NCBI RefSeq assembly: GCF_918797505.1
Contig: NC_092801.1
Span: 6,510,001-6,574,000 of the forward strand
Direction of reading: 5' to 3'
Origin: Bemisia tabaci
Lineage: Eukaryota; Arthropoda; Insecta; Hemiptera; Aleyrodidae
DNA length: 64,000 bases
Position 1 is the first letter of the stretch; each line of letters opens with the position of its first letter. Below, in pieces: positions 63,528 through 64,000 of this stretch. Below the pieces are notes generated by a model that saw only the letters and a program-made list of their open reading frames with translations, was not told the DNA's origin and searched no databases. Both the position numbers and the translations under genes were made by a program.

Positions 63528-63670
63528 AGTGGCGTGGCGTGATTTGCGATATATCGATTGCTATGTCATTTAAACCTAAAGAAAAGAATCGATTAACAGG
63601 GTGTTTGCAACCAACTCCTCATAATCGATCTTTTACCGTAGCTTCAAATGGGGGAATATCGATAGTCTGA
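63528..63670. mobile_element. Family D MITE, diverged right half
   Basis: CAGTGGCGTGGCGTGATTTG at the left; the right part reads ACCGTAGCTTCAAATGGGGG and stops short of the CACGCC terminus. Confidence 0.75.
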
Positions 63671-63768
63671 ATCGATTTCGAGTGACCTTGATCGATAGAA
63701 AGCATTGCTAAGATAGGGATTTATCGACCAGGCTCATTCGATGGCGATCTAATAATCGACCCGCAGCA

Positions 63769-64000
63769 CTGCCGTGCTGTAAGTTGAAACGCCGTATGAG
63801 CATTAGAATGTTGCCGAATTTCCTCCTGGAAAATATTTAGTTTGGAAGAGATTTATGAATATTCTTGCTTGAAATTTTCAGGCTATTCAGATCAAATTAC
63901 GAACGAAATCCTGCGAAAAATCGGAAAAGAAATATGTACAGATTCTCCTAAAAATTCGTGATTTTGTCTAAGGAAATTTGGCAACGCCTAATGGCTCATA
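63769..64000. mobile_element. Family A MITE running off the window end
   Basis: CTGCCGTGCTGTAAGTTGAA at the left; GGAAATTTGGCAACGCC near 63980 shows that the right end lies just outside. Confidence 0.82.

Overview
The window looks like nuclear DNA of an arthropod, most probably an insect. It has split genes with GT-AG introns, AATAAA poly(A) signals and two animal gene families (AP-1 mu and an activin-type TGF-beta ligand). It is AT-rich and crowded with short palindromic DNA-transposon derivatives (MITEs). A hemipteran such as a whitefly would fit this repeat load, but the sequence alone does not fix the species.

Genes occupy only the first ~21 kb. (1) 1-2414, + strand: the last two coding exons of the AP-1 clathrin adaptor medium chain. 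(2) 8189-21250, - strand: four exons of a TGF-beta superfamily precursor, i.e. two prodomain exons, one exon with the furin site and the first half of the cystine-knot domain, and a terminal exon ending in Cys-Gly-Cys-Met-stop. The signal-peptide and first prodomain exons were not found; they lie above 21250 or outside the window. (3) 9663-12388, + strand: a complete phosphoinositide phosphatase gene of the Sac1 type. It sits inside the 8.3-kb last intron of the TGF-beta gene, on the opposite strand. Almost all of its coding sequence is one exon, probably preceded by an 18-nt first coding exon. AP-1 mu and the TGF-beta gene converge tail to tail.

From about 21.3 kb to the end there is no convincing protein-coding gene. 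The stretch is a patchwork of repeats that may include a very long first intron or upstream region of the TGF-beta gene. Families named here by letter: A (~250 bp, TIR CTGCCGTGCTAAGGAAAAAC), B (~500 bp, TIR ATGGAGATGTTGCATGTGTG), C (A-like ends, ~250 bp), D (~165 bp, hAT-like, TIR CAGTGGCGTGGCGTG, 8-bp target duplications), E (~240 bp, TIR GCACAGTGGATCGAGTCAA), F (~420 bp, TIR GCACTGAAAAAAA, built of GGTAA/TTACC units), G, H, I (hAT-like), J (TTAA-flanked palindromes), K (AATT-flanked), L (TA-flanked), M, N (~950 bp, GC-rich hairpin), O, P, Q, R, S (hAT-like), T, U, V (hAT-like), W, X, Y and others. Many are nested (D in G in P; B in A twice; B in E; S in R; K in J; Q in P; H in D; O in N), so relative insertion order can be read directly. 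There are also tandem arrays (120 bp, ~235 bp, ~285 bp and ~315 bp periods), a complete tRNA-derived SINE, and a fragment of a non-LTR retrotransposon.

Functionally the three genes are unrelated: vesicle coat adaptor, secreted growth factor, and ER/Golgi PI4P phosphatase. The one direct structural link is that Sac1 is embedded in the TGF-beta transcription unit, so antisense overlap between the two primary transcripts is expected.
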